NCBI RefSeq assembly: GCF_013376005.1
Contig: NZ_JABMJK010000005.1
Coordinates: forward strand, 310,001 to 374,000
DNA from: Duganella sp. SG902
Lineage (GTDB): Bacteria; Pseudomonadota; Gammaproteobacteria; Burkholderiales; Burkholderiaceae_D
Direction: 5' to 3'
DNA: 64,000 nt
Shown: positions 36,739 through 45,513 of the stretch, one piece after another
Position numbering within the stretch: the first letter of the stretch is position 1
Layout: every line of letters starts with the position of its first letter
Notes under the pieces: model-generated
What the model saw: only the letters and a program-made list of their open reading frames with translations
Databases searched by the model: none
What the model was told of the DNA's origin: nothing
Translations under genes and position numbers: made by a program

Positions 36739-37176
36739 TTATTCTGGAAAACTACCGTCAACGTAAAACCAGCGCAGGTCTCCTCCTTCCGCCGGTTCGC
36801 GTACAAAATTACTGATCTCGTGCAGGCGCTGCGCCCGGCCATTGATCTTGAACCGGGCGACAAACTCCACCGTATCTGTGGTCAGATCGGCATCATCTGC
36901 TTTACGTTGACGTAAACGTAAAGCGGATTTTACCTCAAGTCCCAGCCATTGCACCTTTTCCTCGTCGCTCATGATGGGCTCGGTCGGCCGGGTGCTGGGG
37001 TGCCAGGTCGCCAGCAGGTAGGGCTCGTTGCGCTGGCCATAGGCGGTATAGCGCGAGCGCATCAGCGCCTCGGCGCTGGGCGCGATGGCCGTGCCGGCGA
37101 TATACGGGCCGCAACACGTGGCGAGCGAGGGGCCGCCGCAGGGACAGCCGGCGGGCGCGGTGGACTTCTTGGACAT
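36739..37176 (-). CDS. ychJ: YchJ family SEC-C motif protein
   Basis: This 145-residue protein starts MSKKSTAPAGCPCGGPSLATCCGPYI; the CPCG...CCGPYI zinc-binding SEC-C motif is characteristic, followed by the NTF2-like YchJ domain (ALMRSRYTAYGQRNEPYLLATWHPSTRP, FVARFKINGRAQRLHEIS, LRWFYVDG). Function is unknown. A segment encoding LRLRQRKAD uses CGT and TTA codons, unlike the CGC/CTG-rich rest of the gene, and it coincides with a palindromic LiuR-like box (36899-36924). It is divergent from the GntR gene. Confidence 0.9.
   Translation of the reverse strand: MSKKSTAPAGCPCGGPSLATCCGPYIAGTAIAPSAEALMRSRYTAYGQRNEPYLLATWHPSTRPTEPIMSDEEKVQWLGLEVKSALRLRQRKADDADLTTDTVEFVARFKINGRAQRLHEISNFVREPAEGGDLRWFYVDGSFPE
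36899..36924. promoter_or_regulatory. LiuR-like operator inside ychJ
   Basis: GCTTTACGTTGACGTAAACG and the six bases after it form a 26-bp palindrome with only one mismatched pair of positions. It matches the boxes at 62215-62238 and 62639-62660 (core GTTTACGTCAACGT). It is about 275 nt upstream of liuB on the same strand. A weaker half-site (TTTTACGTTGACGG, minus strand, 36755-36768) lies closer to liuB. Confidence 0.6.
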
Positions 37177-37277
37177 GGTCGGAAACAGCCGGGGCTGGTG
37201 GTGCAAACCCCGCATTATCCGCCAAATACGGGCATTTCGCCGCCCTTGGATTACACTAGAGGCGTGAGGAGAATTGA

Positions 37278-38018
37278 ATGAGCCAGACCAGTTTTGAATT
37301 CAAGGCGGATGCCAACGACAGTTCGCCGTTGTACATGCAAATTGCCCGCAAATTAAGCGACGATGTCCTCAATGGCCGCTACCAGGTGGACCAGGCGCTG
37401 CCGTCCGAGCGGACCCTGTCGGAACTGTTGAACGTGTCCCGGGTCACCGCGCGCAAGGCGATCGACCAGCTGGTCGACCAGGGCCTGGTGGTGCGCCGGC
37501 GCGGATCGGGCAACTATATCGCGCCGCGCATCGAGCAGCCGCTGTCCAACCTCACCAGCTTTTCGGAACAGCTGCAGCAGCGCGGCCACATTCCCGGCTC
37601 GCGCTGGCTCAAGCGCGCGATCGTCACGCCGACCCCGGAGGAACAGCTGAGCCTGGGCCTGTCGCCGTATTCCAAGGTGGCGCGGCTGGAGCGCCTGCGC
37701 CTGGCCGACGACGTGGTGATGGCCTACGAGGTGTCGGTGCTGCCGCAGACCGTGCTGAACGACCCGAACGCGGTCGGCAACTCGCTGTACCAGTACCTGG
37801 AGGGCATCAACAAGGCCCCCGCGCGCGCGCTGCAGCACATCCGCGCCATGAACGCGTCGGCCGAGCTGGCCAAGCAGCTGGGGGTGCCCGAGGGGCAGGC
37901 GTTGCTGTACATCACCCGCATCGCCTACCTGGAATCGGGCGAGGCGATGGAGCTCACCCATTCCTATTGCCACAGCGACCACTACGACTTCGTGGCGGAG
38001 ATGCGCCGCGCCAACTAA
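37278..38018 (+). CDS. GntR-family regulator with UTRA domain
   Basis: This 246-residue regulator has an N-terminal winged helix (PLYMQIARKLSDDVLNGRYQ, LPSERTLSELLNVSRVTARKAIDQLV) and a UTRA effector domain from about residue 90 (NLTSFSEQLQQRGHIPGSRW), placing it in the HutC/NagR subgroup that senses small metabolites, frequently amino sugar phosphates. It lies 3 nt upstream of murQ and heads a peptidoglycan-recycling operon, so N-acetylmuramate- or glucosamine-derived phosphate is the probable ligand (inference). GAGGAG upstream is its ribosome-binding site. Confidence 0.93.
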   Translation: MSQTSFEFKADANDSSPLYMQIARKLSDDVLNGRYQVDQALPSERTLSELLNVSRVTARKAIDQLVDQGLVVRRRGSGNYIAPRIEQPLSNLTSFSEQLQQRGHIPGSRWLKRAIVTPTPEEQLSLGLSPYSKVARLERLRLADDVVMAYEVSVLPQTVLNDPNAVGNSLYQYLEGINKAPARALQHIRAMNASAELAKQLGVPEGQALLYITRIAYLESGEAMELTHSYCHSDHYDFVAEMRRAN

Positions 38019-38021
38019 ACC

Positions 38022-38900
38022 ATGCTGAAAACCGAGACGCCGAGCACGCAGCACACGCAACTGGACCTTTACCCGGTGGAGGACCTGGTCGATGCGTTGA
38101 TCGACGACCAGGCGCAGGCGGCGCACGCCGTCAAGGCGGCCGCGGCCAGCATCAGCGCGGCGGTGGCGGCGATGGCGCCGCGCATCGCCGCCGGCGGCCG
38201 GCTGATCTACGTCGGCGCCGGCACCTCCGGCCGGCTGGGCATCCTGGACAGCGCCGAGCTGTATCCGACGTTCTCTTGGCCGCACGAACGGGCCGTGGCC
38301 CTGCTGGCGGGCGGCCTGGGCGCGATGTTCGAGGCGGTCGAGGGCGCCGAGGACGATCTCAGCCGGGGCGCCGCCGACCTGCGGCTGCTCTATCCCGCCT
38401 ACAACGACGTGATCCTGCTGGTGGCGGCCTCGGGCGGCACACCCTACGTGCTGGGCGCGATGCAGGCGGCGCGCACGATCGGCGCGCTGACGGTGGCCAT
38501 CGTCAACAACGCCGGCACGCCATTGCTGGGCGGCTGCGACCTCGGCATCCTGCTGGACACCGGGCCGGAAGTCATCTCCGGCAGCACCCGCCTGAAAGCC
38601 GGCACCGCGCAGAAAATCGTGCTGAACACCCTGTCGACGGCCTTGATGGTGAGGCTGCACAAAGTCTACGGCAACCTGATGGTCGACCTGCAGGCGACCA
38701 ACGCCAAGCTGACCGAGCGCACCGTCCGCCTGACCATGCACGCGACCGGCGCCGACGCCGACGCCGCGCGCGCCGCGCTGGAGCAATGCCAGCACCAGGT
38801 CAAGGTCGCCATCCTCATGCTGCTGAAAAACCAGGGCGCCGACCAGGCCCAGGCCCTGCTCGACCAGCATGACGGCAACGTCCGCGCCGCCCTCCAATAA
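38022..38900 (+). CDS. murQ: N-acetylmuramic acid 6-phosphate etherase MurQ
   Basis: MurQ cleaves the lactyl ether of MurNAc-6-phosphate to give GlcNAc-6-phosphate and D-lactate during wall recycling. The 292-residue SIS-domain protein has IYVGAGTSGRLGILDSAE, the catalytic-glutamate region EGAEDD, ILLVAASGGTPYVLGA, and the signature EVISGSTRLKAGTAQK. A C-terminal UBA-like helix pair follows. Its stop codon abuts palindrome D, which lies between it and ampG. Confidence 0.96.
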   Translation: MLKTETPSTQHTQLDLYPVEDLVDALIDDQAQAAHAVKAAAASISAAVAAMAPRIAAGGRLIYVGAGTSGRLGILDSAELYPTFSWPHERAVALLAGGLGAMFEAVEGAEDDLSRGAADLRLLYPAYNDVILLVAASGGTPYVLGAMQAARTIGALTVAIVNNAGTPLLGGCDLGILLDTGPEVISGSTRLKAGTAQKIVLNTLSTALMVRLHKVYGNLMVDLQATNAKLTERTVRLTMHATGADADAARAALEQCQHQVKVAILMLLKNQGADQAQALLDQHDGNVRAALQ

Positions 38901-38992
38901 TCCGGGGTCAGGTCCTCCATTTCTACACGACCTGATCCGTAAGGCCTCTGTTACAGTTCAGCTTGTGTAGAAATGGCGGACCTGACCCCGGA
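38901..38992. repeat. Long inverted repeat, GGGGTCAG family (copy D)
   Basis: The 28-bp arms (38901-38928 and 38965-38992, one mismatch) enclose a 36-nt interior. The ends TCCGGGGTCAGGTCCTCC and inner CATTTCTACAC match copy B. It begins on the base after the murQ stop and ends 8 nt before the ampG start, so it interrupts an otherwise continuous operon. Confidence 0.9.
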
Positions 38993-39000
38993 GTGTGGAT

Positions 39001-40260
39001 ATGCGAGAACGTAGTGCGTGGGCGTGGGTGCCGAGTGTGTCGTTCGGGCAGGGCGTGCCTTATGTGGCCGTGATGATGCTCTCGACCGTGATGTACAAGA
39101 ATCTCGGCGTCTCGAACGCGGACCTGGCGTTTTATACGGCCTGGCTGTACCTGCCCTGGGTGGTCAAGCCGCTGTGGTCGCCCATCGTGGAGATGTTCGG
39201 CACCAAGCGGCGCTGGACGGTGTTGATGCAGCTGGTCGGCGGCGCCGGGTTGGCGGCGGTCGCGCTCACCTTGCATGCGCCGGAGTTCTTCCGCTGGACC
39301 CTGGTCATCTTCTGGCTGATGGCGTTCAGCTCGGCCACCCACGATATCGCCTCCGATGGTTTTTACATGCTGGGCCTGCCCACCCAACACCAGCAGGCGG
39401 CCTTTGTCGGCGTGCGCAGCGCGTTTTACAAGCTGGCGATGATCGGCGGCCAGGGCGGCCTGGTGTATATCGCCGGCGAACTGATCAAGTCGACCGGCGA
39501 TCCCGCGCACGCGTGGTCGGTGGTGTTCGCGCTGGTGGCGGCGTTCTACCTCGGGCTGTGCGCGTATCACCATGTGATCTTGCCGCGCCCGGACTCGGAC
39601 CACAGCCACGCCAGCGGCGGCGCGCTGTGGCAGGATTTTCTGCACACCTTCCGCAGCTTTTTCCAGAAACCGGCCATCCTCACCACGCTCGGTTTCCTGT
39701 TGCTGTACCGCCTCGGCGAGGCGCAGCTGCTGAAAATGGCGGCGCCCTTCCTGCTCGATCCGCGCGACAAGGGCGGCCTGGGCCTGAGCACCTCGGATTT
39801 CGGGCTGGTCTACGGCACCATCGGCGTCTGCGCGCTGGTGATCGGCGGCCTGGCCGGCGGCGTGACGGTGTCGCGCTTCGGCCTCAAGCGCGCGCTGATG
39901 CCGATGGTGTTCATCATGCACGTGCCCGATCTGGTGTTTGTCTATCTGGCCACGGCGCTGCCGGATAATCTCGCGCTGGTGGCGGTCTGCCTTGCGGTCG
40001 AGCAGTTCGGCTACGGCTTCGGCTTTGCCGCTTTCATGCTGTACATGGTGCTGGTGGCCGATGGCGAGCATAAGACCGCCCATTACGCGCTCTGCACCGG
40101 CTTCATGGCCCTCGGCATGATGTTGCCGGGCATGGTCAGCGGCTGGATACAGCAGCAGATGGGTTATCAAAACTTCTTCATCTGGGCCTGCGTTTCCACC
40201 CTGCCCGCGTTTGCGATGGCCGCGCGGGTGCGCATCCCGGCCGAATTCGGCCGTCAATAG
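39001..40260 (+). CDS. ampG: AmpG-like major facilitator permease
   Basis: This protein of about 419 residues has twelve hydrophobic segments and MFS loop motifs (WSPIVEMFGTKRRW after the second span; a central Asp/His-rich loop near residue 200). The beginning SVSFGQGVPYVAVMMLSTVMYKNLGVSNADLAFYT and ATHDIASDGFYM match the AmpG group, which imports anhydromuropeptides or GlcNAc-anhydroMurNAc. It sits between murQ and other muropeptide genes, supporting that role. The ATG at 39001 is preferred to a GTG 6 nt upstream. Confidence 0.88.
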   Translation: MRERSAWAWVPSVSFGQGVPYVAVMMLSTVMYKNLGVSNADLAFYTAWLYLPWVVKPLWSPIVEMFGTKRRWTVLMQLVGGAGLAAVALTLHAPEFFRWTLVIFWLMAFSSATHDIASDGFYMLGLPTQHQQAAFVGVRSAFYKLAMIGGQGGLVYIAGELIKSTGDPAHAWSVVFALVAAFYLGLCAYHHVILPRPDSDHSHASGGALWQDFLHTFRSFFQKPAILTTLGFLLLYRLGEAQLLKMAAPFLLDPRDKGGLGLSTSDFGLVYGTIGVCALVIGGLAGGVTVSRFGLKRALMPMVFIMHVPDLVFVYLATALPDNLALVAVCLAVEQFGYGFGFAAFMLYMVLVADGEHKTAHYALCTGFMALGMMLPGMVSGWIQQQMGYQNFFIWACVSTLPAFAMAARVRIPAEFGRQ

Positions 40261-40292
40261 CTATTACAATACGATCTCGACTGATTCGGAGA

Positions 40293-41960
40293 GTGGTTTT
40301 GGTTTTTAATGCGAAGAAGCGGCTGACCTTGTCGGCCGGCGTGGCGGCGGGCATCGCCGCCTTGCTTGAGGGGTGTTCCAGTACGCCGATGGCGCCCGCG
40401 CCGGAAGCCGGCCCCGCCGCGCCGGCGGGCTCGCCGGCATCGACGCCGGTCATGCCGGCGGCGCCGGCGGTGGTCAACGCCTCCATGCCGCCACCCGCGC
40501 CGCGCGAATTCCGCGCCGCCTGGGTGTCCACGGTGGCCAATATCGATTGGCCCAGCCGCAGCAATCTGGGCATGGCCAGGCAGCAGGCCGAGGCCCTCGC
40601 CATTCTCGACCGCGCCAGGGCGCTGAACCTGAACGCCATCGTGCTGCAGGTGCGCCCGAGCGCGGATGCGATTTATCCGTCCACGCTGGAGCCATGGTCG
40701 GAATTCCTGACCGGCCAGCAGGGCCGCCCGCCGGCGCAGGCGTGGGATCCGCTGCAGTTCTGGATCGAGCAGGCGCACGCGCGCGGTCTGGAGCTGCATG
40801 CGTGGTTCAATCCGTATCGCGCGCGCCATGCCACGGCCAGGTCGCCGCTGGCGGCCAACCACATCGGCCGCACGCGGCCGGAGGTGGTCAAGCCGTACGG
40901 CCGCTATCTGTGGATGGATCCGGGCGAAGCCGCCGCCTCGCAGCACACGCTGGATGTGGTGCTGGACGTGGTGCGCCGCTACGATATCGACGGCGTCCAC
41001 ATCGACGACTACTTCTATCCGTATCCGATCGATACGCCGAATGCGGCCGGCCCGGAAGGCGTGGCGCTGGACGGCGGCGTGGGCGCCAAGCAGGAGCTGG
41101 AGTTCCCGGACCAGGCGTCGTGGCAGCGCTATCTGCTCGGCGGCGGCACGCTGGACCGCGCGCACTGGCGGCGCCAGAACGTCAACTCGCTGATCGAGGC
41201 CATGTATCTCGGCATCCGCAAGGAGAAATCGTGGGTGCGCTTCGGCATCAGCCCGTTCGGCATCGGCCGTCCGGATCGCCGGCCCGCCGGCATCATGGGC
41301 TTCAGCCAGTACGACAAGCTGTATGCGGATGCGGAACTGTGGCTGGCCAATGGCTGGCTCGATTACCTGGCGCCGCAGCTATATTGGCCGGTGTCGCAGG
41401 CGCCGCAGGCGTTCGATGTGCTGCTCGATTACTGGCTGGCGCAGAACACGCGCGCGCGCCATGTGTGGCCGGGCTTGTACACCAGCCGCATCGACAACAG
41501 CGCCAAGGCCTTCGCGCCGGAGGAAATCGTCAAGCAGATCGGCGTCACGCGCAGCCGCAGCGGCGTGCGCGGGCACCTGCATTTCTCGATCGCGGCGCTG
41601 ATGGAGAACCGCAAGGGCATCGCCGATCAATTGAAGTCGCAGGCCTATCAAACCGCCGCGCTGACGCCGGCCACGCCGTGGCTGGGGGCGGAGGCGCCGG
41701 CCGCGCCACAAGCCGCCGCGCGGCGCGAGAGCAATGGCGTGGCCTTGAAACTGTCGGCCGGCGCGGGCCGCCCTGTGGCGCATTACGCCATCTGGTCGCG
41801 CTACGGCGCCGAATGGCGCTTCGCGGTGGCGCCGGCGTCGCGTCCGGTGCTGCTGCTGGCCGACGACGCGGCGGGCGGCGCGGCGCAATCGGTGGTGGTC
41901 AGCGCGGTCGACCGCCTTGGCAATGAAAGTGAACGTATCAACGTCTACACACGGAGCTGA
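40293..41960 (+). CDS. Glycoside hydrolase-like GHL10 family protein (exported)
   Basis: This 555-residue protein has a hydrophobic N-terminus ending near LLEGCSS, resembling a lipobox although Glu before Gly-Cys is atypical. After a Pro/Ala linker, a GHL10/DUF4015-type barrel runs from about 70 to 430 (EFRAAWVSTVANIDWPS, LHAWFNPYRAR, DGVHIDDYFYPYP, GISPFGIGRPD, YLAPQLYWPV). YngK-type members are thought to act on wall sugars. The C-terminal 100 residues look like a fibronectin/Ig-type module. The start is a GTG. Gene order suggests release of peptidoglycan sugars for the kinase that follows 2 nt later. Confidence 0.85.
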   Translation: MVLVFNAKKRLTLSAGVAAGIAALLEGCSSTPMAPAPEAGPAAPAGSPASTPVMPAAPAVVNASMPPPAPREFRAAWVSTVANIDWPSRSNLGMARQQAEALAILDRARALNLNAIVLQVRPSADAIYPSTLEPWSEFLTGQQGRPPAQAWDPLQFWIEQAHARGLELHAWFNPYRARHATARSPLAANHIGRTRPEVVKPYGRYLWMDPGEAAASQHTLDVVLDVVRRYDIDGVHIDDYFYPYPIDTPNAAGPEGVALDGGVGAKQELEFPDQASWQRYLLGGGTLDRAHWRRQNVNSLIEAMYLGIRKEKSWVRFGISPFGIGRPDRRPAGIMGFSQYDKLYADAELWLANGWLDYLAPQLYWPVSQAPQAFDVLLDYWLAQNTRARHVWPGLYTSRIDNSAKAFAPEEIVKQIGVTRSRSGVRGHLHFSIAALMENRKGIADQLKSQAYQTAALTPATPWLGAEAPAAPQAAARRESNGVALKLSAGAGRPVAHYAIWSRYGAEWRFAVAPASRPVLLLADDAAGGAAQSVVVSAVDRLGNESERINVYTRS

Positions 41961-41961
41961 T

Positions 41962-42861
41962 ATGAGCGATCTCGGTCTGGGCATCGATGCCGGCGGCACG
42001 CAAACCCGTTGGGCGCTGGCCGATGCGGCGGGCGCCATCGTGGCCGAGGGCAGCGTGGCCGGCATGTCGGCCACGCAGATGGGCAGCACCGCCGGGCGCG
42101 ACGCGGTGCGCGGCATCTTCGCCATGCTGGCGACGCAGGTGCTGGCCGCCGGCCGGCCGGTGCGCGTGTGCGCCGGCCTGACGGGCTTTGATGGCGTCAG
42201 CACGCAAGCCGCGCAGATGCTGGCGGAGGCGCTGAAGCTGGCGCCATCGTCGGTCGGCATGCGCAACGATGTGGAAATCGCCTATCTGGACAGTTTCGCG
42301 CCGGGCGAGGGTTATCTGGTGTACGCCGGCACCGGCTCCATCGCCGCGTTTATCGATGCGGACGGCCAGTTCCACCGCGCCGGTGGGCGCGGCGTCACGC
42401 TCGATGACGGCGGCGGCGGCTTCTGGATCGCGCGCGAAGCCATGCGCCATATCTGGCGGCTGGAGGATGAACAGCCCGGCGTGTGGCAGCAGTCGGCCAT
42501 GGCACGCGCGGTGTTCGCGCAGGTCGGCGGCAGCGATTGGTCGCTGTCGCGCCAGTTCATCTATGGCCAGGATCGCGGCGCGATCGGGCGGCTGGCGCTG
42601 GCCGTCGCCGCCAGCGCCGATACCGATCCGGTGGCGCGCGACATCCTGGAACGCGCCGGCGGCGAGCTGGCGCGAATCGCGCTGGCGCTGGTGGGCCGCC
42701 ACGGCGCGCGGCCGATTGCGCTGGGTGGACGGGCGGCGCATCTGCACCCCCTGATCGCGCAGAGCATGCGGGCGGCGCTGCCCGCCGAGCTATCGATGGA
42801 GCAGCGGCATATGCTGGCGCACCACGCGGCGGCGCGGATTGCTCTACACTCCCATCATTGA
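41962..42861 (+). CDS. BadF/BadG-type amino-sugar kinase (NagK/MurK-like)
   Basis: This 299-residue member of the ASKHA superfamily starts MSDLGLGIDAGGTQTRWALAD (phosphate-1 motif), with CAGLTGFDGVST, YAGTGSIAAF (phosphate-2) and GRGVTLDDGGGGFWIAREAM. BadF-type kinases phosphorylate N-acetylglucosamine and, in some species, N-acetylmuramate. Between a sugar-releasing hydrolase and an amidase, and downstream of murQ, it probably feeds GlcNAc or MurNAc into recycling. No DNA-binding domain is present, so it is not a ROK repressor. Confidence 0.88.
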   Translation: MSDLGLGIDAGGTQTRWALADAAGAIVAEGSVAGMSATQMGSTAGRDAVRGIFAMLATQVLAAGRPVRVCAGLTGFDGVSTQAAQMLAEALKLAPSSVGMRNDVEIAYLDSFAPGEGYLVYAGTGSIAAFIDADGQFHRAGGRGVTLDDGGGGFWIAREAMRHIWRLEDEQPGVWQQSAMARAVFAQVGGSDWSLSRQFIYGQDRGAIGRLALAVAASADTDPVARDILERAGGELARIALALVGRHGARPIALGGRAAHLHPLIAQSMRAALPAELSMEQRHMLAHHAAARIALHSHH

Positions 42862-42879
42862 ACCGATGCTGACACGCTT

Positions 42880-43746
42880 ATGAAAATTGTTCCGCTCCTC
42901 GCTTTGACCGCCCTGGTGGCCGGCTGCGCCACGGTGGCGCCGCCGCAAGGGCCGCGCTTCGATCACTCGCTGACCGCGAAGGCGCAGAGTGACCGCGTCA
43001 AGTATGTGATCCTGCACTACACGGTGAGCGATCTGCCGCGCTCCATCAACACGCTGGCGCATGGCACGCAGGTCAGCGCGCATTATCTGCTGACGGATAC
43101 GGAGCCGCCGTTCTTCTATACGCTGGTGGATGAGTCGCGGCAGTCGAATCACGCTGGGCTGAGCAGCTGGAAGATTTACAACCAGCTCAATTCGGCGTCG
43201 ATCGGGATCGAGATCGTGAATCCGGGCTTCAAGGAGACCGCGCAGGGACGCGTGTACGCGCCGTTCTCGCAGGCGCAGATCGATCAGCTGATTTTGCTGT
43301 TGAAGGATATCGTCAAGCGCCACAATATCCCGATGGGGAATATCCTCGGGCATAACGATATCGCGCCGCAGCGCAAGCAGGACCCGGGGCCGGCCTTCCC
43401 GTGGAAGCAGCTGGCGGATGCGGGCTTGATTCCGTGGCCGGAACCGAGCCGCGTGGCGGCGCGCCTTCCGGGCCTGCAGGAGCAGATGCCGGATGTGACG
43501 TGGTTCCAGCGCAAGCTGGCGGAGATCGGCTACGCGGTGCCGCAGAACGGCGAATTGGATCAGGCCACGCGCAATGTGATTTCGGTGTTCCAGACCAAGT
43601 ACCGCCCATCGCTTTACGACGGCACGCCGGACGCCGAAACCGCCGCGATGCTGGACGTGTTGACCAGTCCTGTGCCCGCGGTGCCGGCCGCGCCAGTGCC
43701 AGCGCCGGTGACGGAACCGGCCAGCGTCCCCATCGAGTCGCCCTGA
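42880..43746 (+). CDS. amiD: N-acetylmuramoyl-L-alanine amidase, AmiD-type lipoprotein
   Basis: This 288-residue protein has a lipobox LVAGC (C16) and an Amidase_2 zinc domain with H46 in VILHYTVS, the SNHAGLSSW segment and the third-ligand region GHNDIAPQRKQDPGPAFPW. A peptidoglycan-binding domain follows (about 200-260, WFQRKLAEIGYAVPQNGELDQATRNVISVFQ), then a Pro/Ala tail. This is the AmiD architecture, an outer-membrane amidase that removes peptides from muropeptides including anhydro forms. It fits directly with AmpG, MurQ and the dipeptidase that follows 12 nt later. Confidence 0.94.
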   Translation: MKIVPLLALTALVAGCATVAPPQGPRFDHSLTAKAQSDRVKYVILHYTVSDLPRSINTLAHGTQVSAHYLLTDTEPPFFYTLVDESRQSNHAGLSSWKIYNQLNSASIGIEIVNPGFKETAQGRVYAPFSQAQIDQLILLLKDIVKRHNIPMGNILGHNDIAPQRKQDPGPAFPWKQLADAGLIPWPEPSRVAARLPGLQEQMPDVTWFQRKLAEIGYAVPQNGELDQATRNVISVFQTKYRPSLYDGTPDAETAAMLDVLTSPVPAVPAAPVPAPVTEPASVPIESP

Positions 43747-43758
43747 CGCGGCACCGTC

Positions 43759-44373
43759 ATGAGCGCGCCGACCGTTGCCTGCGAAGCGATTCCCGGCCAT
43801 CCCGATTTCCGCCGGCTGGATAGCATCGCAGGCATCGCGGTCGACCTGCGCTACGCCTCGGCCGACAACTTCGTCGGCCGCGATCTCTATTCCCCGCTGG
43901 ATTGCCGCTGGCTGCACAAGGATGCCGCCGCCGCGTTGGAGCATGCCGTCGCCTGGCTGGCCGCGCGCAAGCCGGAATACAAGCTGCTGGTGCTGGACGC
44001 CTTGCGCCCGCAGCGGGTGCAGGAACAACTCTGGGCCGCCCTGCAAGGCACCGATCTGCTGACCTACATCGCCGATCCGGTACGCGGCTCGATACACTCC
44101 TTCGGCATGGCGCTCGACCTGACGCTGCTGGACGCGCAAGGTCGTGAACTCGACATGGGCACCGGCTTCGACGATCTGAGCGAACTCTCGCACCCCGCGC
44201 TGGAAGAAGGCCTGCTGGCGATCGGTCAGCTAAGCCAACAACACATCGAAAACCGCCACCTGCTGCGCGACGCCATGCTGCACAACGGCTGGCAAGGCAT
44301 CAACACCGAGTGGTGGCACTTCGATTGCGGCGATCGCATTCACGTTCGCCAGCACTACACGCGCGTGCTTTAG
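43759..44373 (+). CDS. ddpX: D-alanyl-D-alanine dipeptidase (DdpX/VanX family)
   Basis: This 204-residue M15D peptidase has zinc motifs GSIHSFGMALDLTLLD (SxHxxGxAxD) and the final EWWHFDCGD, plus the substrate Arg in LLVLDALRPQRVQ. DdpX hydrolyses D-Ala-D-Ala released from wall peptides; VanX homologues do so in vancomycin resistance. No signal peptide is seen, so it should act in the cytoplasm on recycled dipeptide. Its stop overlaps the stop of the convergent class C beta-lactamase gene by 4 nt. Last gene of the recycling operon. Confidence 0.93.
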   Translation: MSAPTVACEAIPGHPDFRRLDSIAGIAVDLRYASADNFVGRDLYSPLDCRWLHKDAAAALEHAVAWLAARKPEYKLLVLDALRPQRVQEQLWAALQGTDLLTYIADPVRGSIHSFGMALDLTLLDAQGRELDMGTGFDDLSELSHPALEEGLLAIGQLSQQHIENRHLLRDAMLHNGWQGINTEWWHFDCGDRIHVRQHYTRVL

Positions 44374-45491
44374 TTCTCCAACTGCGTCAGGATGGCATGC
44401 GCCGCCTTCACGCGCGCAGGAATCGGATAATTGCGGTTCGCCAGGATCACCACACCGATTTTCTTCTCAGGCACGAACAGCACATACGCGCCAAAGCCCC
44501 GTGTGGAACCGGTTTTGTCGTACAAGCCGGATTCCACCTGCGGCGCGATGCGCTTGGTGGCGTTGCCCTTAAAGAACATGTCGCTCGAATTCCCTTCCAG
44601 CAGATGTTCCAGCGAAGTTGGGTATGCAAACTGCTCCCAACCCAAACCTTGCGTCATCAGCCCGGTACGGAAGTAGCCGATATGCGTGCTGGCGATGACC
44701 GGCCGCATAGGCGCATCCGGGTCGATGTTGGCCTGTACGTAGCGGATCATGTCGGTGCTGGTGGAACGCACGCCATAGGTCTGCTCATAAAACAGGTCGG
44801 GCTGCGTGCGCACCGGCTTGTCCTTGTCGTAGCCCCATGCGTAGTTCGGCATCGCGCTTTCCGGCACGCGCACGTAGGTGTTGTTCAAACCAAGCGGCGA
44901 GATCACATGCTTTTGCATGGCCTCGGCGAAATCCTCCTTCAGCGCCAGCGCGGCCAGATGGCCGAACAAGCCAAGACTCGGATTGGAATACTCGCGCAGC
45001 TTGCCCGGCGCTGCTCTCGGCTTCCAGTTGCGGAAGTAAGCCAGCATCCCCGCCTCGTCATTTTTCACCGCGTCTGGAAATTGCAGCGGAAAACCGCCGG
45101 CGGTGTAGGTGCCGAGGTGGAGAACCGTGGCTTTATCCACAGGGCGTCCTTTCAGCTGCGGCATGTAGCGGCTGGGATGATCGTCCAGCGACAGCTTGCC
45201 CTCGGCCACCGCGTAGGCGGCCAGGGTGGCGGTGAAGGTCTTGCTGATCGAGCCCAGTTCGAACAGCGTGTTCTCGCTGACCAGCGTTCCGCTCTCCTTC
45301 GACGCCACGCCGTAGCTGAAGTAGGACGGCTTGCCGTTGACCGTGACGGCGACAGCGATGCCGGGCACGTCGTACTCCCGCATGATCGGTTTGATGGCTT
45401 GGTCGACCACCGTTTGCAGGTCGGCGGCGTAGGCGATAGGTGTGCAGCAGCACGCTGCGATGGCGAATGCCATGCGGCTCAGAGTAGACAA
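44370..45491 (-). CDS. ampC: Class C beta-lactamase (AmpC family)
   Basis: This 373-residue periplasmic serine hydrolase has a signal peptide (cleavage about residue 22, AYAAD) and all three active-site motifs: S81-x-x-K84 in GSISKTFTATLAAY, Y167-S-N in REYSNPSLGLFG, and K325-T-G in LYDKTGSTRGFG. Length and motif spacing are those of chromosomal AmpC. It lies 22 nt after the M56/class D-like fusion on the same strand and may be expressed with it. No ampR is adjacent; instead a BlaI-type operator lies upstream of the fusion gene. Confidence 0.95.
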   Translation of the reverse strand: MSTLSRMAFAIAACCCTPIAYAADLQTVVDQAIKPIMREYDVPGIAVAVTVNGKPSYFSYGVASKESGTLVSENTLFELGSISKTFTATLAAYAVAEGKLSLDDHPSRYMPQLKGRPVDKATVLHLGTYTAGGFPLQFPDAVKNDEAGMLAYFRNWKPRAAPGKLREYSNPSLGLFGHLAALALKEDFAEAMQKHVISPLGLNNTYVRVPESAMPNYAWGYDKDKPVRTQPDLFYEQTYGVRSTSTDMIRYVQANIDPDAPMRPVIASTHIGYFRTGLMTQGLGWEQFAYPTSLEHLLEGNSSDMFFKGNATKRIAPQVESGLYDKTGSTRGFGAYVLFVPEKKIGVVILANRNYPIPARVKAAHAILTQLEN

Positions 45492-45513
45492 GTTGGCTCC
45501 TTGGGTTGGTGGG

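Noticed and set aside
36755..36768. TTTTACGTTGACGG (minus strand) as a second LiuR operator near liuB
   Set aside because: Only one half matches, and the bases encode the conserved YchJ ending WFYVDG, so the similarity may be coincidental.
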